The notes under the pieces: generated by a model
Databases searched by the model: none
What the model was told of the DNA's origin: nothing
Seen by the model: the letters and a program-made list of their open reading frames with translations, nothing else
Part shown: positions 35,082-40,997 of the stretch, in pieces
Layout of the letters: each line of letters begins with the position of its first letter
How positions within the stretch are numbered: the first letter of the stretch is position 1
Origin: Patescibacteria group bacterium
GTDB lineage: Bacteria; Patescibacteriota; Minisyncoccia; Minisyncoccales; JANBVM01
DNA length: 43,297 nt
Direction: 5' to 3'
NCBI GenBank assembly: GCA_024238995.1
Contig: JANBVL010000005.1
Coordinates: 1-43,297 of the forward strand
Translations under genes and position numbers: made by a program

Positions 35082-35153
35082 TCCGGCGTGGCGCAATGGT
35101 AGCGCGGGAACCTGTTAAGTTCTAGGTTGTAGGTTCGAGTCCTACCGCCGGAG
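35082..35153 (+). tRNA. tRNA-Asn (GTT)
   Basis: 72 bases plus an encoded CCA. Acceptor TCCGGCG/CGCCGGA, anticodon loop CTGTTAA with GTT, and T arm GTAGG-TTCGAGT-CCTAC. Unlike tRNA-Leu and tRNA-Ser here, the CCA end is encoded. A hairpin-T-run follows five bases later. Pieces resembling its 3' half recur at 35.78, 37.2, 38.0 and 39.58 kb. Confidence 0.96.
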
Positions 35154-35158
35154 CCACT

Positions 35159-35192
35159 AAAAATCGCCAAGGAGGCGGTTTTTTGGTAGAAT
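35159..35192 (+). promoter_or_regulatory. Terminator hairpin fused to an extended -10 promoter (element 1)
   Basis: AATCGCC-AAGGA-GGCGGTT hairpin with six T ends the tRNA-Asn transcript. Straight after the T-run comes TGGTAGAAT, an extended -10 box (TGnTATAAT type), 24 bases before the ferritin-like gene. The same design recurs at 37267 and 38019. Confidence 0.7.
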
Positions 35193-35215
35193 AATCTAAG
35201 AGTCATAATAAATAT

Positions 35216-35686
35216 ATGAAATTGAAAAACTATCAAATTGAAATATTAAAAGCATTAATAAAAAACGAAGAAAAATTAGCTGAACTTTATAAAATATATT
35301 CTGAGAAATTTTTAAATTATAAAGATTTCTGGTTGGATCTAATAAAAGATGAAATAGCTCATGCTACTTGGATACGTAGGTTTTGGGAAAAAACAGAACA
35401 AGATTCGTCACTTTATTTTGATGAAAATAGATTTAACCTTGAAGCAATTAATATATATTCCCAAGAAGTAAAAAAACAAATATCAGAAGCCAAGTTTTCT
35501 GAAATGACTATTATGAACGCTCTATCTACTGCCTACTATTTTGAAATCGCTCTTATAGAGAGAAAATTTTTTGAAGTGTTTGAAGGAGATTCAGTAGAAC
35601 TTAAGCACACTTTAAAAGATTTACATGCTGCCTGTATTAATCATAGTAATAAGGTTTCTAAGAAGTTAAAGGAATTGAAGAATTAA
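35216..35686 (+). CDS. Ferritin-like four-helix protein (rubrerythrin-like)
   Basis: A 156-residue all-helical protein. Helix A carries KNEEKLAELYKIYSEKF, helix B DLIKDEIAHATWIRRFWE with an ExxH diiron motif (EIAH), helix C AYYFEIALIERKFFEVF with two Glu, and helix D LHAACINHSNKVSKKL, in which the expected second ExxH lacks its Glu. The arrangement suggests a ferritin-like or rubrerythrin fold with an incomplete or altered metal site. There is no rubredoxin tail. Possible functions are peroxide or iron handling, but this is not certain. It is transcribed from the extended -10 promoter fused to the tRNA-Asn terminator. Confidence 0.6.
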   Translation: MKLKNYQIEILKALIKNEEKLAELYKIYSEKFLNYKDFWLDLIKDEIAHATWIRRFWEKTEQDSSLYFDENRFNLEAINIYSQEVKKQISEAKFSEMTIMNALSTAYYFEIALIERKFFEVFEGDSVELKHTLKDLHAACINHSNKVSKKLKELKN

Positions 35687-35776
35687 TGACAGGCTTGTAT
35701 TTCCAATAAAAACAAGGAAAAAAAACAGGTTATAGTGCCGTCCCATTATAGGCATTTTAACTCCGTAATTCTCTAA

Positions 35777-35808
35777 AAACCAAGTTCTAATATTGTACCA
35801 TCCCCGGA
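35777..35808 (+). repeat. 32-bp repeat, copy A (tRNA-3'-like)
   Basis: Identical over 32 bases to 39577-39608, exactly 3800 bases downstream. It shares AAGTTCTA, TTGTA and CCGGAGC in order with the 3' half of tRNA-Asn. It lies in the gap of about 445 bases between the ferritin-like gene and the secreted-protein gene. Confidence 0.85.
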
Positions 35809-35813
35809 GCATT

Positions 35814-35848
35814 AAGCCCTCCCTTGTTAGAGGGTTTTAATTTTTTTG
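35814..35848 (+). terminator. Terminator hairpin after repeat A
   Basis: CCCTC and GAGGG, extended by G-T and A-T pairs, with an eight-base loop, then TTTTAATTTTTTT. It would end transcripts coming from the ferritin-like gene. Confidence 0.75.
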
Positions 35849-35909
35849 TGGAGAGAGATTACTAGAGAGGGTTGGGGATATTGGATATTTCCCCGTGTAG
35901 AAAAACAAA

Positions 35910-35930
35910 TTTCTGCTGTTGAGGCAGAAA
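35910..35930 (+). other. Small hairpin in the gap before the secreted-protein gene
   Basis: TTTCTGC-TGTTGAG-GCAGAAA is a perfect 7-bp stem with a 7-base loop. It is not followed by a T-run. It could belong to a small RNA or untranslated region; no function is clear. Confidence 0.35.
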
Positions 35931-35962
35931 CCTTAGGAAAGGTGTGTGTTTTAGTTTTCCAC

Positions 35963-35990
35963 TTTACATACACAGTATGCACGTTATAAT
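35963..35990 (+). promoter_or_regulatory. Promoter of the secreted-protein gene
   Basis: TTTACA and TATAAT with a 16-base spacer, giving a leader of about 135 bases that contains the long hairpin. Confidence 0.6.
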
Positions 35991-36034
35991 TATTGTCATA
36001 GCACTTTAAAATAGTTTAAGGAAATAACCGAAAA

Positions 36035-36096
36035 TCTATGGGATAGCCGATCTGTTTACTAAAAATAATTAGTAAATAAATCAGCTATCCTATAGA
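36035..36096 (+). promoter_or_regulatory. Long leader hairpin with an alternative partner near the ribosome binding site
   Basis: Two 28-base arms pair with two mismatches and a few G-U pairs around the loop AAATAA. The outer part of the 3' arm (GCTATCC) can instead pair with GGGTAGC at 36104-36110, just before the AAGGAG site at 36118. The two pairings exclude each other. This could be a regulatory leader or a palindromic mobile-element relic. Confidence 0.55.
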
Positions 36097-36131
36097 CACA
36101 ATAGGGTAGCTAAAAATAAGGAGTCAATCAT

Positions 36132-36578
36132 TTGAAAAGACAAACAATATTGAAAACACTAATACCATTATTTATTGTGGTATTGATGAGTATGACAGTG
36201 ATGCCAGCTCAGGCAAAAACTTACTACACTACGCCTTCTGGGCATTCGGCAGTTCGTTACAACTCTTGGGATATTCCAAGTAGTCTACGGCCATACATTT
36301 CCCAAGTCGAGTATGACTTGGTTTATAGTCAAGGATATGGCTATGGCGTAAGGCTTTACTTAACTACTGCTGGTATGCAGGTAGGCCAAAGTTCTGGTTA
36401 TGCTGATTGGTTTGCTTGGTATATAAGAGTAAATCCAGAATGGGCGTCCGGCGGACGTTCAGAGAATTCAGTAGGCAATGAAATTCAATTTCATTGTCAG
36501 CTCGGAGTACAAGTAATGGCCATAGAATATTACTATAATGATCTGGGTTGGTACTACCAAATACTTTTCGGTCCTTAA
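36132..36578 (+). CDS. Secreted protein of unknown function (possibly DUF2599-like)
   Basis: A 148-residue protein with a clear Sec signal peptide: basic start KRQTILK, hydrophobic core TLIPLFIVVLMSMTVMP, and cleavage after AQA (about residue 28). The mature part is rich in Tyr, Trp, Ser and Gly and ends GRSENSVGNEIQFHCQ, then a tail rich in aromatic residues. The end resembles proteins of the DUF2599 type in Gram-positive bacteria, but I am not sure. The start codon is TTG, eight bases after a perfect AAGGAG; such a strong site is unusual beside the A-rich starts of neighbours, which hints at transfer, perhaps from Bacillota. There is only one Cys in the mature part. A terminator hairpin follows. 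Confidence 0.7.
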   Translation: MKRQTILKTLIPLFIVVLMSMTVMPAQAKTYYTTPSGHSAVRYNSWDIPSSLRPYISQVEYDLVYSQGYGYGVRLYLTTAGMQVGQSSGYADWFAWYIRVNPEWASGGRSENSVGNEIQFHCQLGVQVMAIEYYYNDLGWYYQILFGP

Positions 36579-36586
36579 ATAAATAA

Positions 36587-36619
36587 AAAGATTGGGAATT
36601 TCCCAATCTACTTTTTTTT
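36587..36619. terminator. Bidirectional terminator between the secreted and 4-TM protein genes
   Basis: AGATTGGGA-ATT-TCCCAATCT is a perfect 9-bp stem. Plus-strand T-run at 36612-36619; A-rich upstream flank gives a T-run on the minus strand. The minus-strand gene's stop lies in it. Confidence 0.85.
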
Positions 36620-37033
36620 ATATATAAACATTCTTACAAAACCTGTCAGAAAGAACCCAGATCCTGTTAAATAGATAAATAACGCACTAAGTAAAGCACC
36701 AAAATAAATTCCATATATGTCATTAGAACCGGAATTAGAAATATATAAGAAAATGAAATGGACCACGAGACCAATGCCTAATAGAACCGTAAAGTAATAA
36801 AGAGTCCTTGATAGATATTTTTGAATGAATCTTATTGGTACAAGTAAGCTTAAAAATATTCCTAAAAAGTAAAGGGAAAACACACCCAGTGGTAATTTAA
36901 GATAGCTAAAATCACGAGATACTGAATAGGCTTTCAGGTGGTCAGCCAAGGAAAGTATCAGCAATCCCAAGAAAGCGAAAGATAATAGAATAATTATAGA
37001 AAAAATTAGTTTATTAATTGTTTTTTCGTTCAT
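36608..37033 (-). CDS. Four-helix integral membrane protein, unknown
   Basis: A 141-residue protein that is nearly all membrane: helices at ~8-30, ~45-66, ~74-98 and ~107-133, with a short basic start (MNEKTINK) and a basic end (YKKK). No conserved motif that I can name. It is convergent with the secreted-protein gene and shares its terminator. It could be an immunity-like partner of the secreted protein by position, but nothing in the sequence shows this. Confidence 0.65.
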   Translation of the reverse strand: MNEKTINKLIFSIIILLSFAFLGLLILSLADHLKAYSVSRDFSYLKLPLGVFSLYFLGIFLSLLVPIRFIQKYLSRTLYYFTVLLGIGLVVHFIFLYISNSGSNDIYGIYFGALLSALFIYLTGSGFFLTGFVRMFIYKKK

Positions 37034-37194
37034 AATAGATAATTGTATTTTATAATAGTATCACTAGGCATGTATTTTGCCAATGTTGTTCTTGTACCTA
37101 TAGGGTGTCTCATTTGTTTCATTTTAGCTTAAAATAGCCCTGACCGAGAGGTATTGTGGGATAGCCTAGAAAACTCTTTAATTTTCACTTAGAA

Positions 37195-37300
37195 CCCAAG
37201 TTCTAGACCGACTAGGGGAGCCAAATTGGATAAAATTGCACATAATTGGATGTGATTGTATAAAAGAAAAATCGCCTTTGGGGCGGTTTTTTGATAAAAT
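37195..37300 (+). promoter_or_regulatory. tRNA-3'-like segment, hairpin and extended -10 promoter (element 2)
   Basis: Begins with CAAGTTCTAG...TAGGGGAGCC, resembling the tRNA-Asn 3' half in shortened form. It is followed by a hairpin at 37270-37288 (AATCGCC-TTTGG-GGCGGTT) with six T, and then TGATAAAAT, an extended -10 box ending 7 bases before the NYN gene ATG, so the transcript is nearly leaderless. Between the two parts lies a stretch with inverted CACAT/ATGTG. The remaining gap from 37034 holds nothing else I recognise. Confidence 0.55.
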
Positions 37301-37307
37301 AGAAAAT

Positions 37308-37826
37308 ATGAAAAAAGAGTTAAGCAATTATGCGTTTATTGATAGTCAAAACCTTAATTTAGGTATTCAAAGTTTAGGTTGGAAGTTAGATTACAAGCGA
37401 TTTAGAGTTTATTTGAAAGAGAAGTACAAAGTAGTTAAAGCTTATTTGTTTATTGGTTATATTCCAGCTAATCAAGATTTATATTCTTCATTACAAGAAG
37501 CTGGTTACGTTTTGGTTTTCAAGCCGACATTACCTGATAGGGACGGAAGGGTAAAGGGTAATGTGGATGCTGATTTAGTTTTACAGGTAATGATTGATTA
37601 TAAAAAATATAACAAAGCTATAATCGTGACAAGCGACGGAGACTTTTATTCTCTAGTTAAATATTTATACAAAAACAACAAGCTTAGATATGTAATAAGT
37701 CCGTATATTAAGACTTGTTCGGTTCTGTTAAAGAAAACAGCCAAAGAAAAAATTGTTTTTATGGGGAATTTACGCAAAAGACTTGAGTATAAAATGAAAA
37801 AGCACCGCGTAAGGACGAAACCTTAA
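37308..37826 (+). CDS. NYN-domain (PIN-like) ribonuclease
   Basis: About 172 residues starting at MKKELSNYAFIDSQNLN; the longer frame from 37236 would include the terminator hairpin and is rejected. The NYN/LabA-like pattern is clear: the acidic start FIDSQNLN (Asp then Asn), the central GNVDADLVLQVMIDY with two Asp, and IIVTSDGDFYSLVKYL with the TSDGDF motif. These Asp residues form the metal site of PIN-fold nucleases. RNA cleavage is inferred. The last third (KTCSVLLKKTAKEKIVFM and a Lys-rich tail) is likely an RNA-binding extension. The message starts from the extended -10 box just upstream and ends in a hairpin that overlaps its last codons. Confidence 0.85.
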   Translation: MKKELSNYAFIDSQNLNLGIQSLGWKLDYKRFRVYLKEKYKVVKAYLFIGYIPANQDLYSSLQEAGYVLVFKPTLPDRDGRVKGNVDADLVLQVMIDYKKYNKAIIVTSDGDFYSLVKYLYKNNKLRYVISPYIKTCSVLLKKTAKEKIVFMGNLRKRLEYKMKKHRVRTKP

Positions 37827-37838
37827 AAGGTGCTTTTT
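37797..37838 (+). terminator. Terminator overlapping the end of the NYN gene
   Basis: AAAAAGCACC and GGTGCTTTTT form a 10-bp outer stem, with AAGG/CCTT as an inner stem. The 5' arm lies inside the coding sequence. The following ~150 bases to 37985 hold nothing I recognise. Confidence 0.8.
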
Positions 37839-37987
37839 CGTATGTATTCTATTATTAGTATGGCAAACCATGAGTTATTGTCAAGAGATAAAAAGAGAAT
37901 CAGGGATGTTTAAAACTTTTTTGTTTAAATTTTACTAGGAGAAATCTTAAACTCTCTATTTCTTTCCTGATTTTATCCCAATTTATA

Positions 37988-38051
37988 GTTCTAAACGCGT
38001 CCTGTAGGGGAGCCGTTTAAAATCGCCCTAGAAGCGATTTTTTGGTAAAAT
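37988..38051 (+). promoter_or_regulatory. tRNA-3'-like segment, hairpin and extended -10 promoter (element 3)
   Basis: AGTTCTA, then GCGTCCTGTAGGGGAGCC and TTTAAAATCGCC, aligns with the tRNA-Asn end and its terminator at about 23 of 32 positions with one gap. A hairpin follows (AAAATCGC-CCTAGAA-GCGATTTT) with six T, then TGGTAAAAT, an extended -10 box. It is placed before the DEAD-box helicase gene, which also has a second promoter at 38065. Confidence 0.55.
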
Positions 38052-38064
38052 AAAGGCAAGAAAC

Positions 38065-38092
38065 TTGACAGAATATAGTTTTTTGGCATAAT
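38065..38092 (+). promoter_or_regulatory. Promoter of the DEAD-box helicase gene
   Basis: Perfect TTGACA and CATAAT with a 16-base spacer, about 90 bases before the start codon, leaving a structured leader. Confidence 0.65.
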
Positions 38093-38107
38093 AAGTTATT
38101 AATTTAT

Positions 38108-38129
38108 ACTTGGAGGGATTCCTCCAAGT
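38108..38129 (+). promoter_or_regulatory. Hairpin in the DEAD-box helicase leader
   Basis: ACTTGGAGG-GATT-CCTCCAAGT, a perfect 9-bp stem. No immediate T-run follows (CTTTTTG comes ten bases later), so it is more likely a stability or cold-response element than a terminator. Confidence 0.5.
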
Positions 38130-38188
38130 GACTCGACTCTTTTTGTGTCATTGTGACCCTGAAGGATATTGGGTTACATATTATTTTT

Positions 38189-39457
38189 ATGACACAATCA
38201 AAACAACTTATTGGTCGTTTTCACGATCTTGGAATAGAAGAAGAGTTTCTTGTGGTACTCACGGAAAAAGGATTCGATATTCCCACACCAATTCAGCATC
38301 AGGTTATTCCAGGTGCTTTGAGAGGAAAAGACGTCGTTGGTATTGCCCAAACCGGAACCGGAAAGACGTTGGCTTTTGGCATTCCAATGATTCAGCGTAT
38401 TTCACGTTATAAGGGACAAGGATTGATTCTCGTTCCAACACGTGAACTTGCGCTTCAGGTAGAGCGAGCATTGAAGAGTATCGGTGCTCCATTGGGACTA
38501 CGTTCTGCAGTAGTTATTGGAGGAATTCCTAAATATGCACAAATAAAGGCCTTAAAACGCAATCCTCATATTGTTATTGCTACTCCAGGACGTTTAATTG
38601 ATTTAATGAATCAAAAAGCTTATGCACTTGATCAAGTAAATGTCATTACTCTCGACGAAGCGGATCGCATGCTTGATATTGGTTTTTTGCCTCAAATTAA
38701 ACGAATTTTACAAACTGCACCAAAGGAGCGGCAAACAATGTTGTTTTCTGCAACTATGCCGAAATCCATTTCATTGCTTGCGAGCACTTTTATGAAATTG
38801 CCGCTTAGAATTGAAATTGCTCCGCAAGGAACATTAGCGGAAAATATAGAACAAGAATTGTTTGTCGTCACAAAAAATAATAAGATGCGCTTGCTTAGTT
38901 CTCTTTTACAACGGCATCAGAGCGACAAGACGCTTATTTTTTCACGAACCAAATATGGGGCAAAACGTATTGCGCGTGATATTCGCAACATGGGTCACAC
39001 GGCAACTGAAATTCATTCCAACCGTTCTCAAGCGCAACGAAAGACAGCACTTGAAGGATTTTCAGAAAAGAAGTTTCGTGTAATGGTTGCAACAGATATT
39101 GCTGCTCGTGGTATTGATGTGAAAGACATTTCATTAATTATTAATTTTGATCTTCCGAGTAATTCAGGAGATTATGTCCATCGTATTGGTAGAACCGGAC
39201 GGGCTGGTCGTTCTGGAAAAGCGATTTCTTTTGTTACGCCGTCTGAAAAAGCTAGTGTTAGAAAGATTGAACAGCTGATTCGTAAATCACTGCCTGTGCT
39301 ATCTCTTCCATCGTTTCCAGCGGAGAAAGAAAGAACTTCTCGTGTAGAACAGTCTCGTACTCCGGAACGAAAGCGATCTACTCAGCGAGGTCGTGGAAGT
39401 CAGAATAGGTATAGATCACGGTCGCGCGGTTATAGAGGCAGAGCATTTAGAAAATAA
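38189..39457 (+). CDS. DEAD-box ATP-dependent RNA helicase
   Basis: Unwinds RNA duplexes, typically in ribosome assembly and cold adaptation. The start is set at MTQSKQLIGRFHDLG; twelve residues upstream in the frame are unlike the family. Q motif GFDIPTPIQHQ, motif I AQTGTGKT (~54-60), Ia PTRELA, Ib TPGRL, DEAD at 156-159, SAT (FSATMP), then IIFSRTK-type LIFSRTKYGAKR, VATDIAARGID and HRIGRTGRAGRSG. The tail is Arg/Ser/Gly-rich (RSTQRGRGSQNRYRSRSRGY), an RNA-binding extension. GC content and Arg/Pro codon use look higher than in neighbouring genes, suggesting a different origin. A cold-shock protein gene follows, a sensible functional pairing. Confidence 0.96.
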   Translation: MTQSKQLIGRFHDLGIEEEFLVVLTEKGFDIPTPIQHQVIPGALRGKDVVGIAQTGTGKTLAFGIPMIQRISRYKGQGLILVPTRELALQVERALKSIGAPLGLRSAVVIGGIPKYAQIKALKRNPHIVIATPGRLIDLMNQKAYALDQVNVITLDEADRMLDIGFLPQIKRILQTAPKERQTMLFSATMPKSISLLASTFMKLPLRIEIAPQGTLAENIEQELFVVTKNNKMRLLSSLLQRHQSDKTLIFSRTKYGAKRIARDIRNMGHTATEIHSNRSQAQRKTALEGFSEKKFRVMVATDIAARGIDVKDISLIINFDLPSNSGDYVHRIGRTGRAGRSGKAISFVTPSEKASVRKIEQLIRKSLPVLSLPSFPAEKERTSRVEQSRTPERKRSTQRGRGSQNRYRSRSRGYRGRAFRK

Positions 39458-39576
39458 CGTTATTAAAATCACTGATAAAAGAGTTTGGATATTTTTAAAA
39501 CTTTTAGCGATTATTTTAATGTTTGTGGGTGCAATTTTAATAACCTAATCGGCTTGATGATGGGAAATCTTTCCCG

Positions 39577-39608
39577 AAACCAAGTTCTAATATTGTACCA
39601 TCCCCGGA
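39577..39608 (+). repeat. 32-bp repeat, copy D (tRNA-3'-like)
   Basis: Exact copy of 35777-35808. Here it is followed by ACCAAG, so the end reads CCCCGGAACCA, like a tRNA acceptor end plus CCA. Immediately downstream is the cold-shock gene promoter. Confidence 0.85.
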
Positions 39609-39616
39609 ACCAAGTA

Positions 39617-39645
39617 TTGACATAAAATTATACAGATGACATAAT
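39617..39645 (+). promoter_or_regulatory. Promoter of the cold-shock protein gene
   Basis: Perfect TTGACA and CATAAT with a 17-base spacer. The leader of about 88 bases is long, as in cold-shock genes generally. Confidence 0.75.
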
Positions 39646-39739
39646 GCTAAATCAAATAAGAACTGTAAGAGAAACGTAGTCGGGTTTTGTTTTGCGGTAT
39701 TCTATTTTTGAACATTATTTATTATTTATTATAAATTCT

Positions 39740-39940
39740 ATGGAAGAAGGAACAATTGCTCGACTTACTGACCGAGGATTTGGGTTCATTAAGCGCGAAG
39801 GAGAGGAAAAAGATCTCTTTTTTCACTCAAACGAGCTTAAGAACGTAGAGTTCAATGATCTCAAAGAAGGTGACAAAGTGACATTTGAAGTAACCGAGGG
39901 TGAAAAAGGACCTCAAGCTACAAACGTCAATCGAGCGTAA
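39740..39940 (+). CDS. Cold-shock domain protein
   Basis: A 66-residue OB-fold RNA chaperone. RNP1 is RGFGFIKRE and RNP2 is DLFFHSNEL, both intact, followed by LKEGDKVTFEVTEGEKGPQA. The start MEEGTIARLTDRGFG fits the family; the longer frame at 39692 is rejected. In other bacteria such proteins melt mRNA structure at low temperature. The neighbouring DEAD-box helicase would act on the same substrates. A clear terminator follows. Confidence 0.95.
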   Translation: MEEGTIARLTDRGFGFIKREGEEKDLFFHSNELKNVEFNDLKEGDKVTFEVTEGEKGPQATNVNRA

Positions 39941-39951
39941 CATTATAAAAT

Positions 39952-39980
39952 AAAAGCACTCTCATACTGAGAGCGCTTTT
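39952..39980 (+). terminator. Terminator of the cold-shock gene
   Basis: AAAAGC-A-CTCTC and GAGAG-C-GCTTTT pair around a four-base loop, with GTTTTTA following. Confidence 0.85.
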
Positions 39981-39988
39981 GTTTTTAA

Positions 39989-40120
39989 TCTAATCATCTC
40001 TTATTCTCCACAAAATTAGTTTTTATAATTTTTGTTATTCTTTTAGTCATCATTTGTTATTTCAAGCATAGGATTATTATTTATATTAGAAAAGTATTTA
40101 GATCTTTATTAGAAAAATAA
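39989..40120 (+). CDS. Candidate small membrane peptide without a clear start codon
   Basis: A frame of 43 codons reads SNHLLFSTKLVFIIFVILLV, then IICYFKHRIIIYIRKVFRSL and LEK before a TAA. It is one hydrophobic helix followed by a basic amphipathic tail, unusually protein-like for intergenic DNA, and ends 14 bases before the PspC-domain gene. There is no ATG, GTG or TTG start, so it may be a remnant or use a rare start. A second frame of the same kind, also without a start, ends at 39548 after the helicase (KRVWIFLKLLAIILMFVGAI). Confidence 0.25.
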   Translation, partial: SNHLLFSTKLVFIIFVILLVIICYFKHRIIIYIRKVFRSLLEK

Positions 40121-40134
40121 ATAATTAAAACATT

Positions 40135-40326
40135 ATGAAAAAATTATACAAAAGCAACAAAAATAAAATCTTTGCTGGAGTGATAGGTGGGGTTGGTGAG
40201 TACTTTGACATTGATCCCGTGATACTTAGAATTGTTTGGATTTTAGCAACAGTTTTTACTGGTTTTGTACCAGGAATTATTGCTTATTTTATAAGCATTT
40301 TGATTGTTCCAGTAAAAAACAAATAA
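40135..40326 (+). CDS. PspC-domain membrane protein
   Basis: A 63-residue PspC domain: KKLYKSNKNKIFAGVIGGVG, then EYFDIDPVILRIVWILATVF and a second half-helix GIIAYFISILIVPVKNK. In enterobacteria PspC senses envelope stress; small single-domain PspC proteins are widespread and their role elsewhere is mostly unknown. It is nearly leaderless-like, with an A-rich stretch before the ATG and no Shine-Dalgarno sequence. Confidence 0.9.
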   Translation: MKKLYKSNKNKIFAGVIGGVGEYFDIDPVILRIVWILATVFTGFVPGIIAYFISILIVPVKNK

Positions 40327-40371
40327 AGCTAATCTTTTATAAGGTTTATTAAGAATTAAAGCATTAATTCC

Positions 40372-40819
40372 ATGAAAAAAGAACTGTTTCCAATATTTTT
40401 TTAATTATTATAGTAACTTTTGTTTTGTTTTTTAAAAACTTTTTTGTAATGCCAAAAACTTTTCTTCAAGATTTAGAAATTAACTATCAATGGGGTCGTG
40501 CCACACTTCTTGGGGATGGAATATTTTGAAAATTAATACTGATGGTTTTGTATTGTTAGATATTGGTAAAGTTATTGAAACAGAAAAATCAGAAAACTAT
40601 TTTTTGACAAATGATCAATTGCTTGAAATTTACAAAACTGTAATTGTTAATATTTTTTTTTGGACTCAAAAAAATTATTCTAATCCAATAGCAGTAGATG
40701 GATTTTGTCAAAATTTAAAAATTATCGCAGAGGAAAAAGAGCATGAAATTTTTGTCGGCAATAAAAACATAAAACAGGTAAACAATATCACTGGCAAGAT
40801 TTTCGATAGTCTTAGCTAG
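40372..40819 (+). pseudogene. Membrane-anchored protein of unknown function with two frameshifts
   Basis: Starts MKKELFPIFF, then a stop after a seven-T run. With one extra T the frame goes on as LIIIVTFVLFFKNFFVMPKT and later QWGRATLLGDGIF. There a four-T run again needs one more T to connect with LKINTDGFVLLDIGKVIETE and the rest to the stop. The restored protein has about 149 residues: an N-terminal helix and a soluble domain. Both shifts are single-base losses in T-runs, so decay or base-calling errors are both possible. I do not recognise the family. Confidence 0.55.
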
Positions 40820-40868
40820 AGGATTTAAAATAACTACAGCATTAGTTTAGAGGATTCAAAATAACTAC
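40817..40868 (+). repeat. Two 21-bp direct repeats, 31 bases apart
   Basis: TAGAGGATTTAAAATAACTA and the same with one C replacing T, in tandem just after the broken gene. The first copy overlaps its stop codon, so the 3' end may have been duplicated. Confidence 0.7.
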
Positions 40869-40881
40869 TTTTAAAATTTAT

Positions 40882-40915
40882 TTGTCTGAAGGAAATAATT
40901 GCCACTTTCAGACAA
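40882..40915 (+). terminator. Inverted repeat, possible weak terminator
   Basis: TTGTCTGAA and TTCAGACAA form a perfect 9-bp stem around 16 bases, followed by TATTTTAC. An operator for the next gene is the alternative. Confidence 0.4.
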
Positions 40916-40954
40916 TATTTTACTTATCCACAGGCGTATTCTGCCTTATTCTTA

Positions 40955-40960
40955 TATAAT
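40955..40960 (+). promoter_or_regulatory. Possible -10 box of the large surface-protein gene
   Basis: A perfect TATAAT lies 38 bases before the ATG. No good -35 box is visible; a TTATCCACA (DnaA-box consensus) lies at 40924, just upstream of the -35 position. Confidence 0.35.
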
Positions 40961-40997
40961 AAATTAATCTGGCCATAAACGCGGCTAGAGCTTTGAT

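Noticed and set aside
37236-37307. Upstream extension of the NYN gene to an ATG at 37236
   Set aside because: It would cover the terminator hairpin and promoter, and the added residues do not resemble the family; the ATG at 37308 matches the domain start.
35082-39608. A true integron or integrative element at tRNA-Asn
   Set aside because: The repeats suggest it, but there is no integrase, recombinase or attC-like folded site in the window. Kept only as a hypothesis in the findings.
40924-40932. TTATCCACA (DnaA-box consensus), with another at 28227-28235 on the other strand
   Set aside because: Single isolated boxes with no cluster, no AT-rich unwinding region tied to them and no dnaA or dnaN gene. 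One overlaps the groEL terminator flank. Not an origin on this evidence.
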